DNA of 64,000 nucleotides, from the NCBI GenBank assembly GCA_950106755.1, contig OX467083.1, positions 26,593,029-26,657,028 on the forward strand, read 5' to 3'. Position numbers and translations under genes: made by a program. The stretch is from Climacium dendroides (Eukaryota; Streptophyta; Bryopsida; Hypnales; Climaciaceae). The first letter of the stretch is position 1, and every line of letters begins with the position of its first letter. A model generated the notes under the pieces. That model worked only from the letters and a program-made list of their open reading frames with translations. It was not told the DNA's origin and did not search any database. Of this stretch, positions 23,474 through 35,419 are shown in pieces.

Positions 23474-23723
23474 AGGTGGGCACCCCCAAGACAGCCACTT
23501 TTTCAACTGTAAACAGTTTATGTTATTCAATTGTTAAATTGTCGAGTAAGCAAATGGGAAGAGATTCCAATGCACCAAAGAACACATCATTTGGGTGCTA
23601 TATGCCAAAGTTTTGAAGGGTCAAGATCTTTCTTAGTAGATGTTCAAAAATCATTTCTTCAACATAGTTCATATTGATTTTGGAGATGTACTTAGAGGGA
23701 TGATGGTGGTTTTAGATAGCCAG
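23474..23723 (+). repeat. Dispersed repeat, copy 2
   Basis: Direct-orientation partner of 20,070-20,325, starting about 75 bp after the cupin stop codon. The shared text includes 'ggtgggcaccccc' and 'ggatgatggtggttttagat'. The 3' UTR of the cupin transcript may run into it. Confidence 0.6.
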
Positions 23724-26700
23724 GGTGCAATTTTGAGTGTACCTACCTTAAGCCTCAAGGTGTAAATTGCCTTCGTTTGTCATGAATAAGACCATGTCAA
23801 TAGCTGCACATGGTTTGTAGATGTCATTTGAAGCAACCAATCCTCACGGAAAATCTGATTTTGGTATTGAGAGAGACAAAGGCATTGTTGTAGTAATGTT
23901 TGCAAAGTTGTTCACTAAACCCTTGAGTGTCCCTAGCATTTTGGGGTTTAAAAACATCATATAGGTCTAAATGTCACTAAGGTATAGATATCTCAACCAT
24001 ATAATCTTGTAGTGTACATGTTGTAGATGACATGAATCAAATTTGGAGTCATTTGGCTTATAGATTGCAAGATTATGATGTTTTAGTGTTGAAAAAAGAT
24101 GATGAGATTTTCTTAGCAACATATGAGAGGTGAAATTTGATTTCTAAACCTATCCAAAATGAAAAACTTCAAACTATAAAGTGCTTCGAAACCAACATTC
24201 AAAGACATTGATAATAGAACATATCATTCAAATGACTTATTGTGTTTGCAAAAAGGCTTTGAAATGCCAAAAAGTAACAAGAAAGTTGTAAAAAAACATT
24301 TATGGTTGAATCCCCTTCTATTAAAATGCTTCTCAAACACTTGTAATTTCTTTGATTGATATGAAATTTTAACCAAACAAACTATACTAGTATACACAAT
24401 TTTTTCAAAAAAATTATTGGAAAAAGATATGATATAAAGAAGAAATAGGTTGCCAAAGTTCACTACAATCCAAACTATCTAAATTTTAATCTTTGAATGG
24501 CTTCCAAACATTCAAAATAATTTGGATTGACATGAAAATTTTACCATGTTAATTAGACTTCAAGGAAAACATACTCAACAAATTTTATTAATAATGAACA
24601 TTGGATGAAGGAAATACAAGCTCCAAAATCTATGTTTGGGAAGAACTAGTGGGTAGTTCAAAGTTAGTCGGTGGAATTGGAAATGAACCCAGTTGCAATT
24701 TGAAACATCTGCAAAAAGAATAGTGATAAAAATTCTATAATGAATAAAAATAGAGAAAATAACCAGACTTGGTATTTGAAAAACCAATTCAATGTGGGAA
24801 TTGGAGGAAATTAGCTAGTAAAATTTAAAAACTTATCAAATGCTATTCCAAAGTTGCAGCCATCAAAATGCAAATAGATGGACTAAAATTGAACTTGTAA
24901 ACTTCTAATGGCTCTTAAAAAATCAATACATCTTAGATTGATCTAAAAATCTTACCACACATACTAAAAGAAAGAGTGCAAATTTTCCGATAAGTTTTAT
25001 TGAATTCGGATATCAAATGCAAAAATTATAGCATTTTGAATTGGACTTCCAAATATGTAGATACACTTTTGGTCACCTAGGGCACTTAGGGGTTAAGACC
25101 TCTTTTATCTCTTGTAAAAATGTCATCCAAGAATATCTACACACTTATTATATAATAGAGGATATCATAGTCAAAGTAAATTACCCTATTCTAGTTCAAA
25201 CATCTAAAAAAAGTCTTGTTTTATATTATTTGCATTAAAATACAAAAACATAAATGAAGAAATTAATCAATCCTATACTTTAAGGAGTTGATTGCATGAA
25301 ATGAAGATAATATGTGTCTAGATTGGGTGAAATCTTAGCTTAATTACACATTGTCATCAATCCATTCTTCATTAGCTTCAAATCAATGCAAATCAATTCA
25401 TTTTGGCAATAGAAGTTAGTAATTGGTATTGAGGTCATTATGGATTGAATTGGATTGGACAAGTGTTAATGGTTGGTAAAAGCCCTATATTAGTGTAGAA
25501 TGAGATTAAAAACCAATTTGGAATTCAATCCTTTTAGTATTTAAATTCATTTAGGGAGACAATTCAATAGGCTACTAATATAATTTCAACTAGGTCCAAA
25601 CATCAAAGCAAAGAACATTCTTCCAAGTAGGATATTTGATCATTTCTCACGCAGTAAGCTAATTACAAAATTTATTCCCTCCACTCTTAAAGGCCACAAG
25701 AAATGAGATTCTCCCTATTTACACTTTCAAATCTTTTATCTTTTATTTCTTTAGTTTTTTCTTGCATTTTTACCTTTCTTTATCTTTTTCCTTTACTTCT
25801 TTTTCTTTTATTTAACTTTCTCCAAATAGGCTTTAGCAACAATCAATTTGGATTCAAATTGATCTTCACGGTATATGGCAATGCAGTATGATACTCTGAA
25901 TTGGCTTAATGACCTCTACTCCAACACAACCAACTACTATGTAATCTTATTTACAACTCCTCAATTTGATAAAATCTCTATAACTCATACTTAACGGACA
26001 ACTCACTCAATTCTTCCCACTCAACAAATCTATTTCTTATAATTTTCATCAACTCTCTTTTAACAGTCCTATTTGGTTTATGACAAATAACTCTAAAAAT
26101 AATATGCACTTGAATCTTCCAATTTGGTATAAAAAATTACAACTAACTTAGTCTCAATATACACTCATTTATCTCCAATTTGGAATTAATCTCTTCACTC
26201 AATTAATCAAATCATACAAATTTTAGATCTTGCAAAATTATTCAAATTCTACCAAAACAAATTACCCTACTTAGAACTCACAGATTTTCTCCCACATCTA
26301 ACTTAACACTTACTTGACACAATTACACTCAATGTTGTACTAAATTGATTGATTTCACAACCACCTAATTAGGTGGATTTCTTTCCAAGGCAAACTAAAA
26401 CCTTTAGAACCTTTATCAAACATCCTAAAGGTTTTAGATTGCATTCCAACAATTGGCATGACTAGGTACTTATTTGATAAATTGTTTATCAATTTGAAGT
26501 GACTTCAATTTTCTAATTCTTCATACTAAATATCATCACTTTATCACTATAGTATATAATGATACCAATCTAGATTCTTAAATTTTACAAAATTGGAAAC
26601 CAACTTGTTTCCACCTTCATTTTGCTCGTATTTTTACTTCTATTGTTGGAAACTCTGAGTTCATTCCAAGGTAAGAATGAAGAACAAAAAGTTGGATGTC

Positions 26701-27215
26701 AAGGACAAATACTTGGGAATTGATTTTTAATTTCTTATCTTGTTGTCTTGCCCGAAAAGGCACTACACAACACTTCGCCCCTTCATGATTTCTTCATTGA
26801 AATAAAATTTTAGTTGCCTTCATTACTGACGTCTAGTGAAGCGTTGTTCGTTGTTAGCTCATCCGCTACCTTATACATCAACCAGAACATTACTATATCA
26901 GTCATCAGAGAAGACTTGCTATTCAAACCTCAGTGTGGAATTGATGCAACTCTAAAAGGTTCCATTTCACTGCATCAGAACAGATATACCAAGTTGCACG
27001 ATTTCAAATTACACGTCAAATATTTGGAAGGAATGCCCTTGACAAGAATTATGTAAGAGTCTCCGTTACAAGACCGTAAAATAAAGCGCAATGTGCAAAA
27101 AAATGCCATTGAGGTGGTTTCCTGTGAATGTCCTACCAAAACATGGTGTCCAACGTAGTGAGAAACAAAAATGACCAAAATTAATGCCTCAAAATTGCAC
27201 CAAGGAGAGTGAATG
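23724..27215. other. AT-rich intergenic block, no gene seen
   Basis: About 3.5 kb of AT-rich sequence. The open frames are short and composed of Phe/Leu/Ile/Asn-rich translation, as expected from AT bias, with no recognisable domain. Candidates of 62-91 codons, for example 24,224-24,463 (minus) and 25,703-25,891 (plus), lack any conserved motif. No terminal inverted repeats were identified. Confidence 0.5.
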
Positions 27216-28023
27216 CTACAAAGTTGCACCGACAAACTCGGCTCGTTCAAAAGACCTCCACTTACTGGAATTGCTGTGACTGCGGGTGTAGTTGCTTTGC
27301 TGGGAATTTACGACCAGCGGAGGCTCGACTTTCCTAGCTTCTGCAGTTGATTCTGCTTTTTCCAAAGCCTTGCATACGAACTCCACAACCTCCCTCCCTC
27401 GAGCACTATTCTGCTGGAACTTCTCAGCACACTTCTGCTCAATCTTCTCGGCCATTGATTTCAGGGCCGGCATGGATGCGCATGTAATGTTCGTCTCTTG
27501 CCGGAATAACGTCCAACCTGAATTTTCAGGATATGGAAGATACGAACACTTCTCTTCTACGTCAACGAAATCTTTCAGGGTCACATTGCGCGTAACCATC
27601 TCTAACTTTCGATTGCCTGCAGGACAGAATTTAAACCATTACCAGCCCTTCTAAGTACCCACATGTAAATACAGCTTCAGAAAATGACATGCCGAGTAAG
27701 AAACTGCACAAAAGAGAAGGGAAATCTTTAAAAACGGGCTGCAGGAATTCACCGTTGTCGACAATGGACTCCTCTAAGCATTGGCACACACTTGTTCCCA
27801 TGAGACGTTGGAGCCACCAGGGGCCAGGAGCATTTACAGTGATTGCTCGGGTGGTGAGCATATGTCCACCCTCCTGATCGACTCTTCTGTCCACAATGCT
27901 GACATCTACAACATGTGAGAGCAACGGCCTGTGTTCCAGGTCTGCATACTTTTTCCAATTGGCCGCTGTAACTCGTTCCCAAGGATGCTTGTAGATATGC
28001 TCTTGAACATATCCCCTCACCAT
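27216..28023 (-). CDS. PRELI/MSF1-domain protein, mitochondrial lipid-transfer family
   Basis: Two coding exons, 28023-27753 and 27616-27216, join in phase 1, giving 223 aa. The ATG opens MVRGYVQEHIYKHPWERVTA, the standard start of the PRELI/MSF1 (UPS/slowmo) fold. Then come HVVDVSIVDRRVD, LTTRAITVNAPGPWW and CQCLEESIVDN. Exon 2 gives MVTRNVTLKDFVDVEEKCSY and a WTLFRQETNIT strand. A helical C-terminal segment rich in Glu/Lys/Gln follows (MAEKIEQKCAEKFQQ), then a Ser-rich tail. Characterised relatives shuttle phosphatidic acid or phosphatidylserine across the mitochondrial intermembrane space with TRIAP1/Mdm35-type partners; the plant family is less studied. Function here is by homology. A longer frame upstream of the ATG would need a TTG start, so ATG 28,023 is preferred. 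Confidence 0.9.
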
Positions 28024-29620
28024 ATTGCCCGAAACCTTAGTCTTCAAGATAGCGAAGACGAGTTTCAAGACACCAAGATCTGAGATTACCTATATTAGGG
28101 CGAAATACTTGAGAGAGGTCAGCTCAATTTCTGCAACCGCTGCCACATATATCTGCATACCATGGAAAGAAAGAATCTTCAGATAAACCTGTATAGATCA
28201 CAAGCTACTAACGATATAAAATCTGAGTTGTAGAATCATAAATCTTAGACCTCTGACAGCCATATGGTGTCTACTGATCGATAATTAATTGATCTTTCCA
28301 CTGCAAAAATGCCCTAAAACAGTTCAGAGAACTATCCTTCACTACACTGAAAACAGAAGCGTGTTGCAGGCCTGAAGCAAAGAGCGAAAGAAATTGCTCC
28401 CTGCACACCCTAACGCTTAATGCACACCCCAGTAATCTTACAAATATTAAACAATTGAGACAAGGAAACAATTACCAGAGAGTTGTCACATCTTCTTGCA
28501 AGTAGTCCATTTACGGATATATCGCTCTACAAACCATAACGTACTCAAAAATAATAAACAATCGATCCTTATGCAGCAAAAACTCTCCACTAAGAATTGT
28601 ACGAATCAAAGTAAAAGTTCGTCCAACTAAAGGAAACGCTGGTGATACTCATCACTTAGGCATGGACGTTCTCAAGTCACGGCTACTGATTAGACTACTC
28701 TTCACACTTTAAGCTGAACATAATTTCTGAGAATACGCACACTACTGAGCTTCCCAATTTCTCGTTATCACCACTGAACCCTAGATCCTTCTTCAGATTA
28801 GGTCGACAAAAAAAAAGATGATTCATATAATACCTACATATCAATTGAGTACAGTCTCTTGAACTCAAAAACGATGACACATATTAAAGTAGTACGTATT
28901 TTCTTGAAGCTTTACATAGTACTGATCTATACGTTATTCAAGCTCATAAAAACAGAAGCTCATCTGAATAATTCCAGCTCAAGGACAGTCTGCGGGAAGA
29001 CCCATCCTGAGTAACTGAATTGAGATAACGAGACATACATGCTCCGCTGAGGAAATCAGAAAGTGCGGCCTCAGGGACATCGACCTAAAACTTAAAGCAC
29101 TTACAAAGATTTACAAAGATTACCTGCAAACTCGTCCATCTACATTTCAAGATTTCATAAACTGAAACTACCACTAAAAGCGAAAACTGACCAAAGATAA
29201 GACACCTGACACCAATCGCCATAGATCTTCACCGTTAACTTTTTCACCATGAAAGAAGCTAAAAGAAACAAGGTCAACACTAAAAATTCTATAAAGACAA
29301 AAATCACAGAACTAAATCGAATCAAGAGATAATCACTCCAAATCTACAGCTCTAAAACCTTCACGGAACAAACAAATTGGACTGATCTGCAACGCAACCT
29401 TGAATTCTCACACGTTCACGGCGCTAGAGAATGACCTAAAACAAGAAACTAAGTCACTAAAAGATCCGAAACCATACGCATCCGTAGAGAGAGCGAAGAA
29501 GATGAAAAACTAACCTCCAATTAAAATTCGACGGAGAAACGGCGACGAGGAAAGGAAGCTAGCGCCTCGTGTCGAATGTATTCTCTCTAGGCCTTCTCTG
29601 GTCCAGAAAAGCGCAGCGAT
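28024..29620 (-). promoter_or_regulatory. Probable 5' UTR, UTR intron and promoter of the PRELI gene
   Basis: No coding frame is seen. An acceptor-like TAATCTCAG ends at about 28,083, roughly 60 nt upstream of the ATG. A donor-like GGAG/GTTAGT is at about 29,515, preceded on the minus strand by GC-richer sequence. I infer one large 5' UTR intron of about 1.4 kb with the transcript starting near 29,560-29,620. RNA evidence would be needed to confirm it. Confidence 0.35.
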
Positions 29621-29987
29621 GGAAGCAAGAGATGTTTTCCTTGGCGATCAAGTATGCTGTAATTAAAGGAAGGCTTGGAAGAAGGAAATGGAAATAGTGG
29701 AAATGTTGACGGCGGCCACCACGGCGGATCAGCGAACCACGAGCACGCCTCCAAAGGAGACGAAACTGGGCGGAGCAGAGCAATGCCAGGAACTCAACAG
29801 GAAAGCCGCCACGGAGAGTTGGGACTTGGGGACCCAGTCGCTGTGGGGCCGACGACGCCGAGGCTGTGGATCGGAGCCGAAGCCGATTCCTAACCTGGAT
29901 TTTTCGCTTTCGCTTTTTGCTTTTCGGTACACACGCCATGCGATAGTTTGCAATAAGATAAAGGTATATGACCTATTTTCGACAATA

Positions 29988-30435
29988 GGGGTAGTCACAC
30001 CTTCTCCAACGAGCGAAATTTCTTCAAGAATGAGAAAGTAGTGAGAGAAAAAGGGAACCAATGGGGAGCCCTTGTGCATGAAGAAAGTGTGACACCCCTT
30101 TTTGATGTGTCAAGCATAGAGAATGAAAATCGAAGAATGGTTTTACAAGCAACGACATCCAACAGCAACGTCTCTTCAAAAGCAATGGCAACGTGGTTCA
30201 AAAGCAACGGAGGGGTGAAAGGAAGAACGTAGGAAGGTGAATTTTCGAAGTCGGAAGATGAAAAGATAACCGAGAAAACTTCCGGACATCAAATTCTTTA
30301 GGGTCCGAGGTGAAGAATGAGAATGGCACATTAATGGGGAATGGTTGCTCCGAAAGTCACGGGCGCCCAATGAAAAGCAACCACGTGGAACTTCTCCGTT
30401 ATTTGAACCCGGAATGGAGAAGGTGTGACTACCCC
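29988..30435. mobile_element. 448-bp MITE with GGGGTAGTCACACC termini and TA duplication
   Basis: The left end GGGGTAGTCACACCTTCTCC (29,988 on) is repeated inverted at the right end, GGAGAAGGTGTGACTACCCC, ending at 30,435. The perfect match is 21 bp. TA flanks both sides (29,986-29,987 and 30,436-30,437). The interior has no related transposase and only incidental short frames. TA duplication suggests mariner-type mobilisation, but the termini differ from those of the 32.5-kb mariner. The element sits about 0.4 kb upstream of the inferred PRELI transcript start. Confidence 0.75.
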
Positions 30436-30744
30436 TACTGTTAAGCATTTTAGCATATGTCTGATTGAGTGACAATGGGGGGATAATTTTTTCCAATGAG
30501 TGAATAAAAATATTGAAGATTGCGCTACTTTTTGCTACTTTTCCATCAAGTTTGTAATTAGTATAAATTAAAAATATATAAATTATTGACTTGTTCACAA
30601 TCCTCAAGCAAACCTATTTTTGAAAAGCGCAAATCTAAAAAGTGGTATTAGTAACTTCAATTGGTGTCAATGTGTTTAGACACATAATAATGAAGGCGTG
30701 GTCGAAACCATATTCCCCTCATTTATGAAAATAAGTCATACTAT

Positions 30745-30898
30745 CACTATAAGAAAACCTTGTTTTACGTGACGGATTGACATCAAAAGGAACGGATTTT
30801 AGGTGACATCAAAGGTGACATAAAAACATTTTTTTTTTTTTCAATATCACCTAAAATCCGTTCCTTTTGACATCAATAAATTTTGGTTTCTTATAGTG
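30745..30898. mobile_element. 154-bp CACTA-type foldback MITE, TAT duplication
   Basis: The element starts CACTATAAGAAAACC and ends with the inverse, GGTTTCTTATAGTG. Inner arms pair further: GACATCAAAAGGAACGG and ATTTTAGGTGA against TCACCTAAAAT and CCGTTCCTTTTGATGTC-type text. A poly-T tract lies in the loop. TAT flanks both sides (30,742-30,744 and 30,899-30,901). CACTA ends plus a 3-bp duplication are diagnostic of En/Spm-like non-autonomous elements. Confidence 0.85.
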
Positions 30899-30955
30899 TA
30901 TGTTGTGCAAATGGGTACTTCTAAAAAATAAGACATATATCTTAGTTAGCTATTA

Positions 30956-31611
30956 GAGCATGCCTACCCGTCCTTCAAAATGGATAACTTCTTAAGAGTG
31001 GCCTGCAAAAGTGTCCCACTTATTCTCCCAAATGAATGACTTCTTAAAAGAGATGGCTTGCAAGTTGAGGTTGGCTTGCAAATTGGGGTCATTTTGCCAG
31101 TTGGAACTTGGCCTGCAAAAATAGCAAACGACAATTGAAATTGTCTTTCCGCATTGCTGGGTGGAAGCTATGTGCCAAGCATTTTTTATCTCCCCACAAA
31201 TTCTTTCACATAGTTTTTGCCCTTTATAGGCAAATTTATTGATTGATTGGCAAATTAACAACATCACAAATTGATTGAAAATTTCAAATTCAAAACATTG
31301 AAAATTGCTTAATCAGAAATTGTTTGATCACATATTTAGAACATCAAAAATTGATAGTTGGAAATTCATAGCAACACAAATTGATAGTTGGAAATTCAAA
31401 GCAATGTAAATTGATAGTTGGAAATTGATCGGCAATTCATTTGATTCTTTGGTAATTTGATCAGTTGTACTTTTTTGTTTATTACCTCACAGCTCACTCA
31501 TGCTTGGCTTATTAATAAGTTATGGGTTGAGCAAAGCATTTCAACCTGGCTTGCAAAGTAGATGGCCCTCCATTTTATAAGCCACATTTTGGAGGACGGG
31601 TAGTGATGTTC
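30956..31611. mobile_element. 656-bp PIF/Harbinger (Tourist-like) element, TTA duplication
   Basis: The left terminus is GAGCATGCCTACCCGTCCTT. The right terminus, reverse-complemented, is GAACATCACTACCCGTCCTC, followed inward by CAAAATG on both sides. TTA lies at 30,953-30,955 and again at 31,612-31,614. GAGCATC-like ends with a TTA duplication are typical of PIF/Harbinger MITEs. Inside are about three direct copies of 'ttgatagttggaaattc'. No transposase is encoded. Confidence 0.85.
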
Positions 31612-31614
31612 TTA

Positions 31615-32540
31615 GAGGCTTAACTTTGAGTCCTCTGACAAAGATCATCCAACAGTTTTTTTAATGGTACATATTCCTGAAGTGGCTATTGCCATATTTA
31701 AATGATACATTCTATTTTGATTATTACTTGTCATCAAGGTGTGTCTATTTAGAAAAAATTTACTAAAAGGAAATGAGATTTTTTATAGGGAATATTTGGC
31801 AAAATGTTCTTTCTTTTTAGTGGACGAAATCACTAATTTGCTACCAAATCTTAAAACAATATTGCTTTATTTTAGATTAATGTACATCATTTTAAAAGAA
31901 TAAATGAAATTTTATCCATAGATTGTAAGTTCCATCCATTTTCATAAACGTAAATATCTTCATCCTTCCAATTATTATCTCTTTTTGCATTGCCTAAAAT
32001 AAATGGGAAAAAACTTTAAATACTTACTACTTTTGATATTTTTACTAGAATCTTGCTTAATGACACATGCCTTCATAGCTACTAGTGTGTATGTGCCGTT
32101 GCCATAGTCAAAATAAAATATTAGCAATTTTTTAGTAATTTTTAATTTGAAAATAATTCCAAAATTTATAACTTTCATACTAGAAGGAGTGCAAGGGCTT
32201 TAAATTGTGGCATTGGACATGAAATGTGAAAGTTATGGTTTATTCAAAATAAAAGATAATTTAATTCAATTTCCTAATTAATAAAAACTTTGAAATCCAA
32301 TAACTGTCACACCTATAGGTCCAAATGTCATGAAGTAAAGTCCATACTCCCATCCTTGCAAAGAGCTTCCAAGGATGCCATCTAATGTCTCACGATTTTT
32401 TTATATCTCAACATATCAATCAAAATGAAACAAACAACCAGACTTTAGGTATACCTTGTGTAGTTGCTACAAACAAAATAAAAGTAATTTAAAAAAAGAT
32501 TAATTCATTAAAACTTTAAAATTCAATAACTTTCACATTG
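31615..32540. other. AT-rich intergenic sequence next to the mariner element
   Basis: No gene is seen. About 32,180-32,540 resembles 35,420-35,950 on the other side of the mariner element: 'aaaataaaagataattcaa', 'ccaata(a)ctttcacac', 'ataggtccaaa', 'catgaa(g/a)(t/c)aaagtcca', and 'aaacaaacaacc'. The mariner may have landed in a pre-existing duplicated repeat. Confidence 0.5.
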
Positions 32541-33888
32541 TACTTCTTCTATTCCACAAAAAACCTCCTAATTTCTTTTTGGTGAGGGATTAAGTGTACT
32601 TTTGGTCTTTTCCATGATCATGCATGCATTCAAGAATCTTTGTACCATCCCTAAGATCTGTACAAAATTTGTGACACAATCGCTGTCATTTCACCAGCCA
32701 AAATCCAAGCTGTTTTTATCATATTTCAATAGAATTTGGGAAGGTTGCCGGTTCAACCCTTATTGATCATTTACAAAGTGGTGACTGTCTCCAATTAGAT
32801 TAGCTCCATTAAGGAACATGGCCTACTTGAGAGACCAATAGTTTCCAAGGTGCTAAGAAAGATGGGAATCCCAAAATTTCCTCATCAATGATAGTAGCGA
32901 ACAATAAAGAAACCTGGCCCGCACCCAAATTGGAAGCCATCGTCTGAACTTGCAATTAGCTACTTCTGAGTTTGGAAGGAAGAAACATGATTCATCACTA
33001 AAGTGTAAGTATTGTCATTTTGCTAGAGGACTATCCAGCATCAATCGAAATGCATGTACTGCTAGTTTGGATTGGAGTAGATCAGAATTGAATGTCCGGA
33101 AGGTGCAAATAGGATTATGAGAGATGAGTCTTGGAATAGAGCACGTGTTCAAGTTGTAGAACGCAATTTCATGTGAGTGTTACATTGTTCAACAACTTGC
33201 AAGGGACAAGCATATGACAGGTGCAAAATAAAGTTCGAGGTTGTCGACAACATAATTTTAGGTAAGCATGTCAATCATCTAGAGTGGGGAATACATACAT
33301 GGATTTTTGTTTGTGAGACCGATTTGCACAAGTGAATTTGAGTGTAGTGCAAGCAATTGATCACACTACATGTGGTTTCACAATTTGCCTTAATTAAATT
33401 CAACGGAATTGTTGGCACACCGTAACACTTCGTATGCAAAGTATGCACAACATACTTAAAATGAAATCAAGTACTTGCTCATCAGTCAAGTCCAGTCCAT
33501 ACTACAGTACAAGCTAGCTCAAGGTTGAGGGTTCATCACAGTAACATAAATTTCTTTAAATCGATGGATTTTACAACTCATTCTCACAAGAAGCAAGGCC
33601 TTAAAGTTGGAAATTATTGACATTCCATATGGAGTTGAAGAGAATCTGATCCATTACAATTGTGATTAAAACCTTCAAAACTCATGTTTGATAAATTTTC
33701 AACTTTCATGCAATTGCCATGCAACTTGTGTTCAATGAAGGTGCAACTCTTGCTCAACTAGGATACAACTTCTCTGCAATATTTGAGCAATTATTGTCCC
33801 ACTTGTTTGTACCTAGCTATTGAATGGTCTATTTGGCTTGTCATTGATAGTTGTGACCTCTGAAATTGTAGGGGACTTTATCATAAAC

Positions 33889-35336
33889 ATGTTTAAATCC
33901 AACTTGACCAACGATCAACGCTGAGTTGTATGGGAGATTTTACTGTCCAAGCGGCGCCCCAACAATCCAAGCAAACTTCTTCCAAGCGCAGCATGTGAAG
34001 TTGCCTTACAATTCAATGTAGCTCCAACAACCATCCGTGACATCTTCAAGAGAGGGCAGGAGTCTCTAGCTGCAGGAAACGTGGTTGCAGATGTATCAAG
34101 CCGCAAGCAAGGTCGGGTTGGGAGGAAGAAGTTGTTAGACTTAGAAGCAGTGAAGGCGATCCCATTGTTGCAAAGACAAAATATGCGTTCATTAGCTGCT
34201 CATCTCCACATGAGCACAACCACAATCCATTGTTGCATTAGGAATTTCACTACTAGAAAATTTAGTTTTTTTTTGTTGTTTTGGTCGCATTAATCCGGTC
34301 AAAATTTGACGAAAATTTGTTGAAATCAACAAATTTCTGTCAAATTTTGACCGGATCAACGCAACAAAAACAACAAAAAAACTAAATTTTTTAGTAGTGG
34401 AAGGACAAGTCCATCAGACCACATTCAAGTGCCATCAAGCCATACCTGACAAATGAGAACAAAATTAGCCGCATCCAATATTGCATGTCGCACTTGGACC
34501 AACTAGGGCAATTTGAGTTCATGATGAACGATATCCATTTAGATGAAAAGTGGTTTACTCTTAGTAAGAGCGTAAGATGGTTTTACTTGGCAGATGGTGA
34601 AGAAGAACCACATTGCACCACCAAGAGCAAGAGGTTCATGACAAAGGTCATGTTTCTTGTAGCTGTTGCTAGGCCAAGACATGATACGTTTTGCAATCGT
34701 TTTTTAATGGCAAGATTGGCATATGGCCATTCGTCTTCCAAGAATCGGCACAACGAAGCAATAGGAACCGACCAAAAGGCACGATGGAGACGAAGTGTAT
34801 GCAATCTATTGACAAGGCACAGATCAAGAAGATGTTACAGGAAAAGGTGTTGCCAGCAATATATGCCAAGTGGCTGATTAGTTGGGCTTGCAAGAGTAGC
34901 AACTCCATCTATATGCAATTCGACAATGCAAGGCCGCACCCAAAAGAACACAACCTCATCGATGATTTGCGAAAAGACGGCTTTGACATCTCGTTTAAGT
35001 TCCAACCTGCCAACAGCCCGGACTTCAACATCCTCAACCTGGGGTTCTTCAACAGTATATATCCAGTCTTTGCAGCATCAGATTCAGTAGAAGACGATTG
35101 ATGACCTCATTGCTGCGACAGTGAAGGCATTTGAAGATCTTGACGTAGAAAAGTTGAATAACAATTTTCTCACTTTACAACAATACATGATTGAGACAAT
35201 CAAGAATGATGGAAACAACAAGTATAAGATGCCTCATATGGGCAAGGTCCAACTTGCAAGGAGAGGAATGCTGCCTGTTCGTTTAACTTGTCCTACACAG
35301 GTCGTTCAACACGGCCAACACTTATTGTATGGTTAA
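33889..35336 (+). pseudogene. Mariner-like transposase, inactivated
   Basis: A likely ATG at 33,889 is followed within about a dozen codons by TGA. The frame then stays open through an HTH-like N-terminus (SLAAHLHMSTTTIHCCI). A 152-bp foldback interrupts it at 34,248. It resumes with KPYLTNENKISRIQYCM and the first catalytic Asp in NDIHLDEKWF. A frameshift at a T-run near 34,707 changes frame, after which come IYMQFDNARPH (second Asp) and NSPDFNILNLGFF (third Asp). A second shift near 35,060 and a TAG near 35,091 precede the tail NNNFLTLQQYMIE. The spacing between the second and third Asp is about 32 residues, shorter than the usual 39 of plant mariners, so about seven residues have been lost. 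The family cuts and pastes at TA; this copy cannot. Confidence 0.88.
34248..34399. mobile_element. 152-bp foldback nested in the mariner transposase
   Basis: It starts CACTACTAGAAAA(T)TTAG and ends with the inverse, CTAAATTTTTTAGTAGTG. The arms pair almost throughout ('ggtcaaaatttgac', 'aaatttgttga' against their complements). It interrupts the transposase reading frame. Its CACTAnnAGAAAA ends match the type seen at 30,745, but no clean 3-bp duplication is visible (TTT before, GAA after). The class is therefore inferred. Confidence 0.8.
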
Positions 35337-35419
35337 GATCAGTAAAAGGGAGTTTTTTTTGTGGAACAAGAGCTATCCTTGATTTAGAGGTTTTTTGTAG
35401 AACAGAGGGAGTAGTATTT

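Larger units (their letters stand above)
32543..35411 (+). mobile_element. Plant mariner-like element, 2.87 kb, TIRs and TA duplication present
   Basis: The left terminus is CTTCTTCTATTCCACAAAAA. The right terminus, reverse-complemented, is CTCCCTCTGTTCTACAAAAA, and both continue AACCTC. The TA dinucleotide flanks at 32,541-32,542 and 35,412-35,413. The length and the transposase inside (33,889-35,336) fit plant mariner-like elements. About 1.35 kb of noncoding sequence precedes the transposase. The element is inactive: its transposase has a premature stop, frameshifts and a nested foldback. Confidence 0.88.

Noticed and set aside
29559..30079. Overlapping plus and minus frames of 70-126 codons near the PRELI promoter
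   Set aside because: GC-rich leader sequence read in several frames. No conserved motif, and the frames on both strands are mutually exclusive.
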